Source: Molanna angustata
Taxonomy: Eukaryota; Arthropoda; Insecta; Trichoptera; Molannidae
Length of the DNA stretch: 64,000 bases
NCBI GenBank assembly: GCA_963576475.1
Contig: OY754974.1
Coordinates: 8,351,974 to 8,415,973, forward strand
Direction of reading: 5' to 3'
The notes beneath the pieces are model-generated. The model was not told the origin of the DNA, ran no database searches, and saw nothing but the letters and a program-made list of their open reading frames with translations. Each line of letters opens with the position of its first letter. The stretch's first letter is position 1. Of the stretch, positions 42,655 through 53,980 are shown piece after piece. Both the position numbers and the translations under genes were made by a program.

Positions 42655-42712
42655 TCTCTAACAACTTTATCATAGGCCTTTTCTAGGTCTATAAAGGCGC
42701 AGAAAAGTTTAT
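42655..42712 (-). pseudogene. 5' piece of the RTE-like LINE interrupted by the nested element
   Basis: The minus strand encodes CAFIDLEKAYDKVVREKLW, the RT motif that should come just before the HGVKSKLI segment now 1.65 kb away. Confidence 0.75.
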
Positions 42713-44479
42713 TTTATTTTTTCTTTTTTATTTCTTTACGTATGGTCACAGAAAAGGTTTTGATTTATTTTATATTTCGTTTTTTACAAATTAAATTGGT
42801 TCATATATGTAAATATTAAGTTTACTTTTTTATTCCATTGTAGACTTGAAAATTTGTATAGTTATAAAGTATAATCTTAATTTACAATATTATTGAGTGA
42901 TTATATTTGTACTCATTTTTAAAATATGTATGATCCATATCCATTTGTAGACTTGAAAGTTATTTTTTGTTCTATAGTAGGTAGGTCTTTATTTACTATA
43001 TTTTTAGTGATAATTTGTATTCATTTTTAAAATATGTAGGTACAACGATTTTCAATTTAAAAGTGTTTATAGTTATATAAAAGTGAAAATAATCGTTAAA
43101 TTTCTGATTTCATTATTGCGCAACCACTCATAAAGACTATAATAATATAGAAGTTCTATCTATAAGGGTGTCAAAAAAGGATGAAGAAACATATTATCAT
43201 GAGTAAAAGCTCATATTGTTACAGTAAAATGTATACATAGCCTGTATTATTTTCAAGTTAGTAAAGGAGATAATGTAGAAAGTATGATTAAAATTAAATA
43301 AATAGCTTTTGAGATTATTGGATACAAAATCACTGATGTTCGATTGATCGTTGGTATAATTAAATTGTTAAAAACACAATAAAAATGGTCACTATTTTGA
43401 TCCTAATACATTTCATCACTTCCTAGATAACTGTTTTCTAAATCTATCCGTAGGTATTATATACTCTTTGTCTTGCTTAGCAAATGTATTTTTTTTTCGA
43501 CAAATAAATCCGAAAACAATTCACATTAGTCGTTATTCTCTATACAGGACAATGTTTTCTGCCTACCTTGTTGTCAAAACTCAAAAGTCCCGCGGAAAAA
43601 AGCTTCACTTAGATTCATACAAAATTTGCGCTAACTGCGACATATGAAAATCTATGAACAACATTATTTAATTTCTAGGGTCGCGTTCGGAAAGACACTC
43701 GACGATCCCAAGGCCCTCTGGATTGTTCGTCGTTCGTTTTCCTCTAGACAGGCCGCAAGGTAGGGGAAAAAAAATGGCCGACTTATCAGTCGTATGGAGT
43801 TTGACAGCTATCCATATTGGCGGATTGTTCTTTTTCTCGTGTTCATAGAACATGTTTTATATACTTGAATGTGACAGATCAGATTTGAATAAAAACATTT
43901 TTTCATTTATAATGTTCATTATGACATAAAAAAATAAATTTTATAAATCTACATAGTACAAAAAATCATTTTACGAATTTTTCAAGGTCAATTTTGCAAT
44001 CTTTAAATAATTCATATTGCATCATTGCATTATGAAAGTTATATTTATAAAAAAAATATTGAGAAAACCTTAGATTATAATATATGAGAAAACATAATAT
44101 TTATTCAGAGTAATTGTATAACAAGTTTATATCAAAGAATGACAACAAATTAGTATCTTGTTACACGAGCAAAATACAGAATAAATTGTCAATTTTATAT
44201 AAATAATTATCAGGGAAATCGAGCTTCCTTCAATTTTTTTCCATATTATCATCCAGAATGAGCTAGGTACGTTCATTTATTTTAAATATAAAGAAATCTC
44301 GAGCACCTTAATAACCAATTATACCTACAATATAATATAACCTCCTCTTTTTTTCAATGGGTTAAAATTTATCTACTGTACCAACAGATATTCTGTACAA
44401 GAAATAGTATATATTCATCATAAGGTTGCAGAACAAAACAACGGTAATAACCATATTCAAATTATAATTTATATACTTA
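42713..44479. other. AT-rich intergenic DNA, nothing recognised
   Basis: 42,830-43,040 has a worn duplication (TTAAAATATGTA, AGACTTGAAA). 43,660-43,830 is more GC-rich (GGCCGCAAGG, GGCCGACTTATCAGTCGTAT) but has no frame I recognise. Confidence 0.4.
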
Positions 44480-45000
44480 TGTCTAGAGATGTGCCAATAT
44501 AGAGTGAAATATAGAATGCCAATTTGTCTATCTTGGGTACAGGATCACATACGAGATGGACGTTCAAAGAGTGAAATAGATAATCTCATCCACCAAGCAA
44601 AACTTGCCTTAAACAATCAAAGATCTTTGAGTCCAGCAACTCCGGAAACAATTAGTAAATCTGTGTGGAGTATTTTGCTGTACCTGTATGGTTTTCACAC
44701 ATTATGCAAAGGTGAGGTCCTCAGCAAAATCAATTAAACTAGTCACAATACAACATGTTGATCACCATATTGAAAAGGCATGCAAATTGGATGGTCATGC
44801 GTTGTGACATGAGCATCTCTTACACATCTTGTTGGAGGGAATAATTGAGGGATCGACTGACAGAAGGCGTTCCCGCTGGGAGTATATGGAACAGGTGTGC
44901 ATCGTTGAAGACCAAACAGAGTGGAGGAAGAGATTTACTGCCAAACAATCTCCAAGATGGAAACTGAACAAGTAGAGCTTATATTAAAAGATATTTTTTA
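44480..45000 (+). pseudogene. Possible LINE RT tail remnant
   Basis: Frame pieces SVWSILLYLYGFHTLCKGEV, DHHIEKACKLDGHA and LLEGIIEGSTDRRRSRWEYM resemble the C-terminal end of some LINE reverse transcriptases (…EGK.EG.R...R). The match is weak. Confidence 0.35.
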
Positions 45001-45480
45001 TCAGTCTTGATACAAAGAGTTATGAATTATTCTAGGTAAATTGATAACTAACTATTCATATTGCATTGTTAATATGTTCATTAATAATATTTGATACATT
45101 TATAATTCAATTATCGTTTACTAACTGTATAAAATTTTGAAAACAAATAAATATCTAGGCACATGACTAATTTCAGCAAAATACTAATAAAGTTAATATA
45201 TTATAAATTATTATCAGGGATATTGAGCTTCCTTCAATTGTTTTGAATATGATTTATTATCTATAACGACCAACGTTCAGCTGTTTAAATATGAAAAATC
45301 TAGAACACCTATGTAAAGAACCAATTGTAATAATAAAATTATAAACTTAATTATGTAACTACAAATGATATTCCCTATTAGAAATTTATCTCCTAGAAAT
45401 TTTAAATTGAATTTTCTAGTCTTTTAACATAATCTAGTCTTAAAAATTTTGCTTGTTTGATCATATAAAAATACTTGACA
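45001..45480. other. AT-rich intergenic DNA
   Basis: Only a repeat of ATTATCAGGGA(A/T)AT(C/T)GAGCTTCCTT at about 44,207 and 45,214 was noticed. Confidence 0.4.
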
Positions 45481-45690
45481 TGATGCATAATATATAGGTA
45501 CTCTATTAAAATGCACATTTGTAATTTTCTTCTACTAAATTTTATTGACTAACTATTTTTGCTCTAGACGAGCATTCTCTTGAGTAGTGGACCACTCAGA
45601 ATATGCTCGTCTAGAGCGAAACTAGTTATTCAATTAAATTTAGTTGAAGAAAATTATAAATCTGTATTTTATTGTAATATATTATAATCA
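45481..45690. mobile_element. MITE-like inverted repeat, about 210 bp
   Basis: Arms of about 105 bp meet with almost no loop near 45,590. They share TTTTGCTCTAGACGAGCATT (left) and its mirror AATATGCTCGTCTAGAGCGA (right), and continue outward through GTAATTTTCTTCTACTAAAT. Outer ends are TGAT/ATCA. Confidence 0.7.
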
Positions 45691-46009
45691 AATTCCATCA
45701 AGTATTGTCGATAGAAAAAGTTAAAAAAATATGTATACTCAATTACTTCCAAATACCCACCATCTCCTTAGGTCTTCTGTTTCACAAAAAAACTTTTCTT
45801 CGAAACCTCATATATTTACAAGGTTTATATTCAAAATACTGTTAGGGAAAAAAGGTTGTTTTAATATAAAAAAAAACACAAAAGTATTTGTTTAAAATTT
45901 GTCAATAACATAGAAGCATTTTCTGTAAAACTACAAATATACTGCAGTTGTCTTTACTAATGGCACCAGTTATTGACTTTCTTTATTAAAAATAAACAAG
46001 ATAATATCC

Positions 46010-46248
46010 TTTAACAGATTTTTAATTATCTCAATAGAGACGAAGTTGGAATATTTATTGTAGGAGAACCGGGAAATCAAGGCACCTACAGGGCTTACTC
46101 AACGTGATGCGTTGCAACGCTTGCGCAACGTGATCACGTAAACCAGCCGATGACAGGTCGTAAGCCCTGTAGGTGCCTTGATTTCCCGGTTCTCCTACAA
46201 TAAATATTCCAACTTCGTCTCTATTGAGATAATTAAAAATCTGTTAAA
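46010..46248. repeat. Perfect 89-bp inverted repeat with 61-bp loop
   Basis: Left arm 46,010-46,098 and right arm 46,160-46,248 are exact reverse complements (TTTAATTATCTCAATAGAGA inside the left, AGGAGAACCGGGAAATCAAG further in). The loop is GC-richer and contains AACGTGAT twice and GTTGCAAC. The right arm is followed at 46,258 by a dispersed repeat also found at 58,505. Confidence 0.95.
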
Positions 46249-46254
46249 AAATAT

Positions 46255-46320
46255 CTTTGACTCCCGACAGGGAAAAAAATCCAATGTTTGCGCATATGCA
46301 ATAATAAAAATATTCGAAGA
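46255..46320. repeat. Dispersed repeat shared with WDR6 intron 3
   Basis: GACAGGGAAAAAAATCCAAT GTTTGCG and AATAAAAATATTC, also at 58,510-58,560 with small differences. Confidence 0.5.
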
Positions 46321-46329
46321 TAATATCCG

Positions 46330-46744
46330 CCAGTTATAATACATCTACCACGAAGAACTGGCAAAGAAAACTGATGTCTGATATTGAATTTAACAAATAT
46401 GTATCCAGTTGAAACATTCATTCTTGTTTATCATACACTTCAATTTCATGTATCATTGTGTACGTATAGAAATATGAGTAAATAATTTCTTCAAATTCTA
46501 TTGAGGAATTTAAAATACATGATACAGGAATAGGAAAAGGGATGGTGTATTGAGGCGAACTTGAAATTAGCGATACAATAAAAGAACAATATTCTTATTC
46601 CGAGCCACAGTGAACAAGGTGGAAATCATGTTATGAGATATAAAAAAAATGCGCTTAAATTTTGCGAAATCATGACTCTCCCCTATTCCATAGTGTGGAG
46701 AGTAAAAATGTTCAAGAGATATATAGAATTCTTTATACGGGTTA
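46330..46744. other. AT-rich intergenic DNA plus a copy of the TCTCCACTA repeat
   Basis: 46,645-46,707 matches 540-598 (GCGAAATCATGACTCTCCCC, TATTCCATAGTGTGGAGAGT). Otherwise nothing. Confidence 0.45.
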
Positions 46745-46830
46745 ATGACCCCGTTTTCCTGGGGTAGGTAGAGAGAAGCGAGCACCATACATTCATTGCC
46801 TCACACACATTCATTCGTCTGTTATTTAAA
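46745..46830 (-). mobile_element. RTE-like LINE 3' end, very short
   Basis: GGGGTAGGTAGAGAGAAGCG and CATTCATTGCCTCACACACA follow the family's terminal 80 bp. Confidence 0.6.
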
Positions 46831-47489
46831 CATATTAAGATTTATCCTTTCCTTTGAGAATTTTGTTTACATAGTCATTCTCTATGAAATATTCATTATT
46901 TTTGTTTAGACAGAAGGCACTACTAATAGTTTACATTTCAAATTTCCAGTTATGATTTAAACAGTCTGTTTATGTTATGCCCATTTTAAGATTGTATACA
47001 TTCTTATCAACAATAAGTTTGAACAATTGATGTGTTTTTAGTTTTTGAAATAAATACATAGGTAGTTACTATTGTTGCAAATATTAAACATGTTCATAGC
47101 ATCATGTGTTCTCCAAGCTAATTCAGAAATTAAATTCTACATTTGGTAACCCAAAAATTCATTATTGTAAATATTATGTTCATCAATCAAAACATTTTAC
47201 ATAACTAAAATACAGATTATTCCGCACACATAAATTTTACATACATGGCCTTATTTATTTAGATTCAGATCCTTCATACATATTATTTTGGAAAACACAA
47301 AAGTTATTGTTATCTATACAAACATTTCTCTTTCCAAATATATTCATTCACATTATTCTTCAATAGATTAGCATTTAAAAACAGCTTTATATTTCTTACT
47401 TTACTCAAGTTTTCAATTGAACAAATATATCAGAAGATCAAGATATCCTGTGCTGAACGAAAAGTCAGATACACCTTTACAAAGATGCT
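46831..47489. other. AT-rich intergenic DNA, nothing recognised
   Basis: No gene or repeat seen. Confidence 0.4.
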
Positions 47490-47494
47490 GAATA

Positions 47495-47616
47495 TTCTAG
47501 ATGGTGTATTGAAGAAATCAATACACCTTGAGGTCCAGGCTCCTAAGTTAAATTGTAAACGTTATCTCCAAGTGCTTGGCGATAACGAACAGCGTTTACA
47601 ATTTGACTTAGGAGCC
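47495..47616. repeat. Nested short hairpins, possible small MITE
   Basis: 47,539-47,616: arms GGCTCCTAAGTTAAATTGTA and the mirror TACAATTTGACTTAGGAGCC, with a second hairpin inside the loop (GTTATC...GATAAC). Just left, GGTGTATTGAAGAAATCAATACACC is another hairpin (about 47,503-47,527). Confidence 0.65.
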
Positions 47617-48400
47617 TTAATTAGATGTCTAGATTTACTGCATAACTCACTTCTTTGCTGAGGTGTATCAAACTAAATACAACTTTATACATGGATATCT
47701 TTCATTATATATATATAATTACTTTTTCATTGAAAAAATATTCAATTAATCATGCATACATTCACACATATAAATACCTTCTTTTATAAATTTTATCGAA
47801 ACTGTAAGGAACCATTCAGTAGGTAGTCAATTATCAACGTACAAAAATACAGCAATTATTAAAATTTATACTTCTGTCTAGGAAAAAAGAATGACTGATG
47901 AAAATACTTGTACATAATATAATCATTTTACTTATTTATAATATACATGACATTTTACATAAAGAGGTTTGACAACAATAATAAAAGGTATATAAAAAAA
48001 TTAAATATTATATATATTTAAGACAGAGACAATGGAAGGGTACACATACACATCCAGACCATTGACACACTACAAATTCTCTCATTAACAAATTACATAA
48101 AAGAGAATATCAAAAATTCCACGTTTAGGGTAAGCGTATATTTTTATAATAATACATTTACTCTTTCTTTCACCCTGTAATGACATGTGGTGATATTATT
48201 GCCAAATTACTTTTTATTTAAAAAATATACTTTTTAATATACTTCTTCTCCCACACAAGTCTACCCGCAAACCTCTGACTCTATGGATACTAGGAAAACC
48301 GAGCAGACGTTGTCTTGCCTGTGTATAGATAAAAATGGTTGATCCGTATGTTTTATTTTTTAAGATTATAATCTAGAATCTCTCATTATTATTCTGTCCC
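47617..48400. other. AT-rich intergenic DNA, nothing recognised
   Basis: No gene or repeat seen. Confidence 0.4.
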
Positions 48401-48630
48401 TTCCATAACTTCAGACACTTTCGTCCCTCCTCAGTCACTTCATTCCTTCCTCAGTCCCTCTTCCATCACTCCTCATTCACTTCAGTCCCTCCTTAGTCAC
48501 TTTAGTCCCTATTCCATACTGCATCAGTCTCTCTTCAGTCATTTAAGTCCTTCCTCAGTCATTTAAGTCTATCCTCAGTCACTTCTGTCTCCTCAATCAC
48601 TTCAGTCCCTCCTCAGTCACTTCCGTCTAA
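48401..48630. repeat. Degenerate minisatellite, unit about 20 bp (CCTCCTCAGTCACTTCAGTC)
   Basis: Roughly eleven imperfect pyrimidine-rich units, for example CCTCCTCAGTCACTTCATTC and CCTCCTTAGTCACTTTAGTC. Confidence 0.85.
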
Positions 48631-48639
48631 TAAATATTT

Positions 48640-49178
48640 TCCTGTAATAATGCGTTATGTGTAATATTAAAAAAAATACATTTAAATTAAAAAACATTCT
48701 TGGGTATGGACTGAACGAATCCCCAATGTTTCATTGCAATATCAAAAAGATCATTTAAAAAAAAAATTTGGACCGACTTATGTTACCCTGGTAGCATAAT
48801 TTTCAAATCCTCATAGTTTCATTTTTCAAAACTTTTTAGTGACAAGTCGAACAAATACTTAAATAAATTTTAATGCAAAATCCTTCTCCGGTGCGCGCTG
48901 AACAAATCCTCAAAGTTTCATCGCAGTCGGATGTGCGGTTTAGGAGTCCATCGATCACATACAAAGAAATAAATATACCAACATCCACTTTTATATATCC
49001 CCTTTTTGCAAGAACAACGTAACATATAGAAATGTGTTTTTTTTCTTCAATCCTCAAAAACCGTGACGTGATTAACTTTATTTTCTATGAAAACATGTTT
49101 ATTAAAAAAATTCAAACCTTTTTAAATTTTTTTATACTTAGTTCGGTATCTTTAAAATATATCTTAATTTCAAATGAT
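48640..49178. other. Region downstream of the THAP gene with a tandem-like worn repeat
   Basis: 48,700-48,750 (ACTGAACGAATCCCCAATGT TTCATTGCA) and 48,893-48,930 (GCTGAACAAATCCTCAAAGT TTCATCGCA) are related. This may be a dispersed element end. No gene assigned. Confidence 0.4.
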
Positions 49179-50766
49179 TCACATAATAATTAAAAATGTT
49201 ACAAGAGCAAAAGGACAAAATTTAACACAGTATAAAATTATTTTTGATTTTAAATTCCAGTTACTAATATTAAAATTCAAAGGTTGGTTTGAAATGTTGA
49301 AAATCTTGGTGATTTTATCGGATTGATCCCAAGCTTCATTTTGTTTGTTGGTTCGGACTACGAAATCTGTTTTTCTTTTTGATGGTTCGTTACGACGAGG
49401 TGGCAATTTCTTTGATAAATATTCTGGTAGATTGGAGAACACTGATGGTACAGCATCTTTTTTCAACCTCAATCTTTTTCGATGTACATTAATGATTTGA
49501 CCTGAAACATTGAAACATAATTATTAGTCAATTTATTTATGGTGATAAATGATAAATAATAGTTTGATGGAACATAATAAATGTCTAAACTTGAACGCAC
49601 TTATTGTAGAGTTCTTTATATATAATTTTTTGTATATTTTTTTGTTTGTATGATTCTTATTTGTCGGTAAGATATCTGACTCTGAGTTCACAGTTTTAAA
49701 TTGCGTTTTCTGTCTAAATTTGTGAGACTATAAATATCATAAATCAAAGATATTTTGTTAAGATCAAAGTTTAGTATGAAAATGTCATTCATCAAGTCTG
49801 AATCTGATCTTAAAATCAACTTCATGGGTAGCCATGCTGGTTTCTTTTTTGAAGTATGTGATTTGACTTTTCATAGCCGTATGAAAAGATTTGTTAATTT
49901 TCATTCCAAACTTATTTTGTACGTTTTGGTATATTCTTGTGTATTGCTTTTCGGGCAACTACTATGTTAAATATTATCTAACATGCATCCAATAACAAGT
50001 AAGTTGCTACATTCTGGAGACTAATTATATTTATCTTCGTGTCTCAGGAGTCAGATATCTATACATACATACCATCACGCCATGTCCCTCACGGGTAGGC
50101 AGAGAGAACCGAACGCCACGTTTTTCTATCTTGACACACATTCATCGCCTCATCAACATTCATATATTGTCTTATACACGTTCATCTGTTGTTCACGCTT
50201 CTTACATTTCCATCTTTCAGAATATTGTTTACATGGTCGTGCCATACTTTTCTTGGGCGCCCCCGACCTCTTATTCCATTCCTGTCAGCTTTATATATTT
50301 TCATCAGGCGTTCTTCATTCATTCTCCCCAAGTAGCCAAACCATCTCAATGTGTTAACTTTAATTCTGTTAATTACATCTTTCTTCATCTTACATTCTTT
50401 CCTTGTATCTTCATTTCGAACTCTGTCATATATCATTCTGTTACAAATTCTTCTAAGCGATCTCATTTCAACTGCATTTATTCTGCTTTCGTACGACTTC
50501 TGCCATGTCCAGGTCTCACTAGCATACGTCAGTCACTTACAGAAAAATCACTTACCATCTGTGCAATTAAATGTATCTTCCTTAACTATGTCTTCTTCGC
50601 GAAAATGCTTTATACACACACTTGTATATGGAGAAGCAATTAGGTTGGCTCTTGGTATGCTTTGAATCCATTGCCTTCTTAATGCATCAGTTTTAGGAAA
50701 AGAAAAGCAATTTGTATACTTCTTATTGTAATTGGACTGGCATCCAGGAGCACGACAGCCCTTCAT
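49179..50766 (-). CDS. THAP-type zinc-finger protein, small (2 coding exons)
   Basis: Coding exon 1 is 50,766-50,556, starting at the ATG four bases after a TTTTACAG acceptor. Its donor is GATG|GTAAGT. Exon 2 runs 49,501-49,179 after TTTCAG. The joined frame gives about 177 aa. Exon 1 is a full THAP domain: MKGCRAPGC at the start, invariant W near residue 33, then CIKHF, giving the C2CH zinc ligands. Exon 2 carries on with the common THAP follow-on (KRLRLKKDAVPSVFSNLP), a basic proline-rich stretch, and a hydrophobic C-terminus ending at 49,179. THAP domains bind DNA; the target here is unknown. The last 40 residues (NISNQPLNFNISNWNLK onwards) are not conserved-looking, so exon 2 might splice again and the true C-terminus may differ. 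The intron holds an RTE-like LINE fragment (50,056-50,530) on the same strand. Confidence 0.75.
49502..50055. other. THAP gene intron, left part
   Basis: AT-rich; nothing recognised. Confidence 0.4.
50056..50530 (-). mobile_element. RTE-like LINE, 5'-truncated, in THAP intron
   Basis: RRICNRMIYDRVRNEDTRK, NTLRWFGYLGRMNEERLMK and GRGRPRKVWHDHVNNILK are well kept, with two frame changes toward the end. The 3' end reads GGCGTGATGGTATGTATGTA. It ends 26 bp from the THAP donor site. Confidence 0.85.
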
Positions 50767-50770
50767 ATTT

Positions 50771-51580
50771 CTGTAAAACATTTAATTGATTTAATTGACA
50801 AAATCAACAGAAATTTATATTGTAACTATAAGGAGCGGGTAAATAAGAAATTTATCAATTTTAGAATACCTATATTATACCGGTTGTCATGACAGTAACA
50901 TAAAATATCTGAAGAAAGGATCTCGATACAAAAAAATATAAATCACAATCCAAACCTAGCCACGGTTTTAAATATATTTTCTAAAATAAAGATATTTATT
51001 TGAAATCAGAAATGCCCTCAAAATTGTCTACATTATAATCGATGGACTCAAATTTGTTTTCCATAAAACATGTAAGGTGGTTTGGGAGAAATTTTGAAAA
51101 ATAAACGCATCGAAATACTATTCATGTATATTAGTTCGTTATACAATCAAAAACTAAATTTAAACATAAACATACAAAAACATATTATAATTCTATGACA
51201 AAAACAAATAATTCAATAATGAAAATATTAATCAACCCAATATGATTGTGAACAAATACGGTCGCCGTGTCACATTTTAGTCGCATTAGTGTGATCATAT
51301 TTCGAAATATACCTATATATATATTTTTCTTAAATAATATGCACTATATCATAATAAATTTGTGTTTAATCACTTCTAAACATTAGATTACAATTTTAAC
51401 GACAATATTGTATCAATAAAATATTTCATAACCATGAAAATGTTTCTGACATTACATTTCAATGTATTTACGTTATATATCAAAAATTATGGTAAATAAC
51501 CAAACAAAATAATATGAAAACCCTTAACTAATGTTTAATATTAATAAATAAATGATAAAAACAATTATATTTGTACTTAC
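50771..51580. other. Presumed 5' UTR intron of the THAP gene
   Basis: AT-rich; no gene or clear repeat. Confidence 0.4.
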
Positions 51581-51690
51581 GGAGATTTAAAAAACAGCAC
51601 TACAAACCAACACTAACCGAAAACGAATCAAAATGTACTGATTTCTATGCAAAAACAGACGCCAAGACGCGTAAACCCCCGACTGATACG
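51581..51690 (-). other. Probable non-coding first exon of the THAP gene
   Basis: The coding exon of the THAP gene begins four bases after a splice acceptor, so an upstream exon is needed. A strong donor on the minus strand (AAATCTCC|GTAAGTAC, junction at 51,581/51,580) would make this the 5' UTR exon. The right-hand limit is a guess. The flank is more GC-rich and lacks repeats I recognise. Confidence 0.35.
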
Positions 51691-52479
51691 TCGGCCATAT
51701 TGGAAAATATTCTCTCATACATTACGGCATGATATAACTGCAAAAACTGCAAATCCAGAGGGCGCTGACGATCCCTACGATCCGATATTAGACGTCGTCC
51801 AGAGTTCGGAATTCATCGAGTGATTTGCGCGGCGATTTGCTCTGCTCGTTCGTAATCACGGTTGACTCGCACCAATCGACCAATGTCGCCCAAGTCGCTT
51901 TATGAAATAGTAGGTTGAATGCCACTCCTGTCAAATTTTTTTTTGCGGGAATTATGAATTTTCGCATAGTCAAAATGACATTTTGTTTGGTGGCTATTTA
52001 TACTTTTTCACATAGTCGTCAGCACTTTTAGTGCAGTATGGTTTTGGTTGGATTTATTTTTATTTATTATTCAGTGGATATCAATTCATACAAATTTATC
52101 ATGAATAATAATGGTCAACCAGGGTCAACCTCAAAGAAATGTGGAAGGCCATTATTTATGCCGCGTTGACACAGTCAGAGTATGCTCGGACTGAGTGGAC
52201 TCGTATGAGTAAGCTTCATCCAAGCGTACACGGATATCGGTTTACACATAAACTTTTTTACTCGGATTCAAAATCATAACTGCGACAGCTCTGTTGCTGT
52301 AGGGTGTTAGTTTTCATTTAACACACTGACGCGACCTCTCCTGTTCGCGTTATTTTCTATTTTGAAATCGGCGCTAAATCAGACCCCAAACAAACATTTG
52401 TGAAAAAATAAAGTGTAAGAAAAAAATATTTGACAATAAGACATAACCAAAAATGTGACAATACAAGTGACAGTGACAG
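51691..52479. other. Intergenic region upstream of the THAP gene
   Basis: 51,700-51,930 is moderately GC-rich with no convincing frame. 52,250-52,310 (TTTTTACTCGGATTCAAAAT CATAACTGCGAC) has a related copy at 53,298-53,360. Confidence 0.4.
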
Positions 52480-52872
52480 TCGAAGTTATACACGCGTCGT
52501 GTCGACACGGACCGCGCTCACCGCGGCCGAGGGATGAACGTCTGCATCCCTCGTGGCCAGAGCAGCTGCAAGCCGCACCAAAGGGTGTCGGTTAGGCTCG
52601 CTCCACATCAGTAGCCATTGACGTGACACCTGGAGTGCCGAAGCGGTTGCTGAGTTTGGAAAGTGTTCCAAACGCTGTTGGGTTGCGCTGGACCCTGGAG
52701 CAACGGCCTGCATCTCCTTGAGACTCGCGCCGCCGCTGTTCGCTCCCGCCAGTCACCCAACCGGCATCTGCCGGTGTCTGGGACCCGAGGTTGCTTTCGC
52801 CGATAGCCTTGCCCCTTCGCCCATCGACGACGGTCCATTCCGGCATTGGCGGTGCATCAGCACGCCCATGGC
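52480..52872 (-). repeat. GC-rich dispersed repeat, copy 2
   Basis: Compared on the minus strand with copy 1 it shares GATGGGCGAAGGGGCAAGGC TATC and CAACAGCGTTTGGAACA. Compared with copy 3 it lacks about 45 bp (the GGAAAGCGGCGCTCTCGCCG segment). Three overlapping frames exist; none is clearly coding. Confidence 0.65.
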
Positions 52873-53436
52873 CGAGAAGAGAAAATTATGTGTGCCCCAA
52901 AACGACAATATTTTTGACATTTTGTTTTATTTCCGTGGTAACAATATTTCGGCTGTGTGTGATTTTATTTAATTATTTTATTGACATTGTTTTAACGTGT
53001 GACGTCCAATATTGACTCTTATTTATATTTAAATTTGTGAAGTTCTAATTTATGGACAATTTCATTTATTTTAATTATTTATTTCATTAGACATTTTAAT
53101 ATTTTATTTTGTGACAAAATCGTGCCGTCTGACCATTAACAATTTGACATTCTTTTCTTTGTATAGTCAGACCACGGTTGCATTAATTAATATTTTAACC
53201 TAAATTGTGACATGAACCTGTGCTTCGACTTGATATTGACTTTAAAAAAGGTGAGATCTACCTCCAGCCTCTTGGGAGGAGGGTATCAACACGATCATTT
53301 TTACTCGTTTTTAAGATCATAAATGTGGCACAGACAGATCTGTTGCTGCAAGATGTCATTAAAAATCATTAAGTACCTATTTGATCATTAAAAATATCAA
53401 ATAGGTAGTTACAATTTTCGTAAAAGATTTTCTGCA
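52873..53436. other. Stretch between the two inverted GC-rich copies
   Basis: AT-rich. 53,370-53,415 has a small hairpin (CTATTTGATCATTAAAAATATCAAATAG). No gene. Confidence 0.4.
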
Positions 53437-53730
53437 TTTGACTAGCCAAATATCGGTCCACTATTTAGCGACCCAACAGCGTTTGGAACTCTTTCCAAAC
53501 TCAGCACCCGCTTCGGTCCAGGAAAGCGGCGCTCTCGCCGAGTGGTTGTGCGCCGATCCATCTCGGCACTCCAGGTGTCACGTCCATGGCTGCCGATGTG
53601 GAGCGAGCCTAACCGACACCCTCTGGTGCGGTTTGCAGCTGCTCTGGCCACAGTGAGCGCGGTCGTACCAACAGAGCGATTCGCTAGAGTGAATGCCAGA
53701 AGATAAAGCCGCAAGGTGTCACCGCTGAAG
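53437..53730 (+). repeat. GC-rich dispersed repeat, copy 3
   Basis: It matches copy 2 in reverse over ACCCAACAGCGTTTGGAACT...CTGGCCAC and ends about 250 bp before the WDR6 start codon. Confidence 0.65.
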
Positions 53731-53980
53731 AATCATCTTCAGTGTCACAAAACGAAGGATTCGGAACGCACATTAGACAATACCGGCTGTCAGTTTGATC
53801 CATAGAAAATATTGGTTTTATCTGTCATTATTGTGTTCTGTGATCTAAAATCTCTTTTCTATGCTGTGATCTGTCACATGGGATTTGAAATTGGATGATT
53901 TTCATTGAATTATCTTTTATATTTATATAAATCCATACCTAATATGTTTTCATAAGAGTTTTTATTTGTTATTAAGTATC

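Noticed and set aside
48836..49057. 73-aa minus frame downstream of the THAP gene
   Set aside because: It overlaps a sequence related to 48,700-48,750, so it is more likely part of a worn repeat.
51788..51973. 61-aa minus frame near the THAP promoter
   Set aside because: No splice context or domain, and no start-site evidence.
53170..53255. Short ATG frame ending in AAAAAG|GTGAGA as WDR6 first exon
   Set aside because: The phase does not fit exon 2, whereas 53,981-54,065 fits in phase and in sequence.
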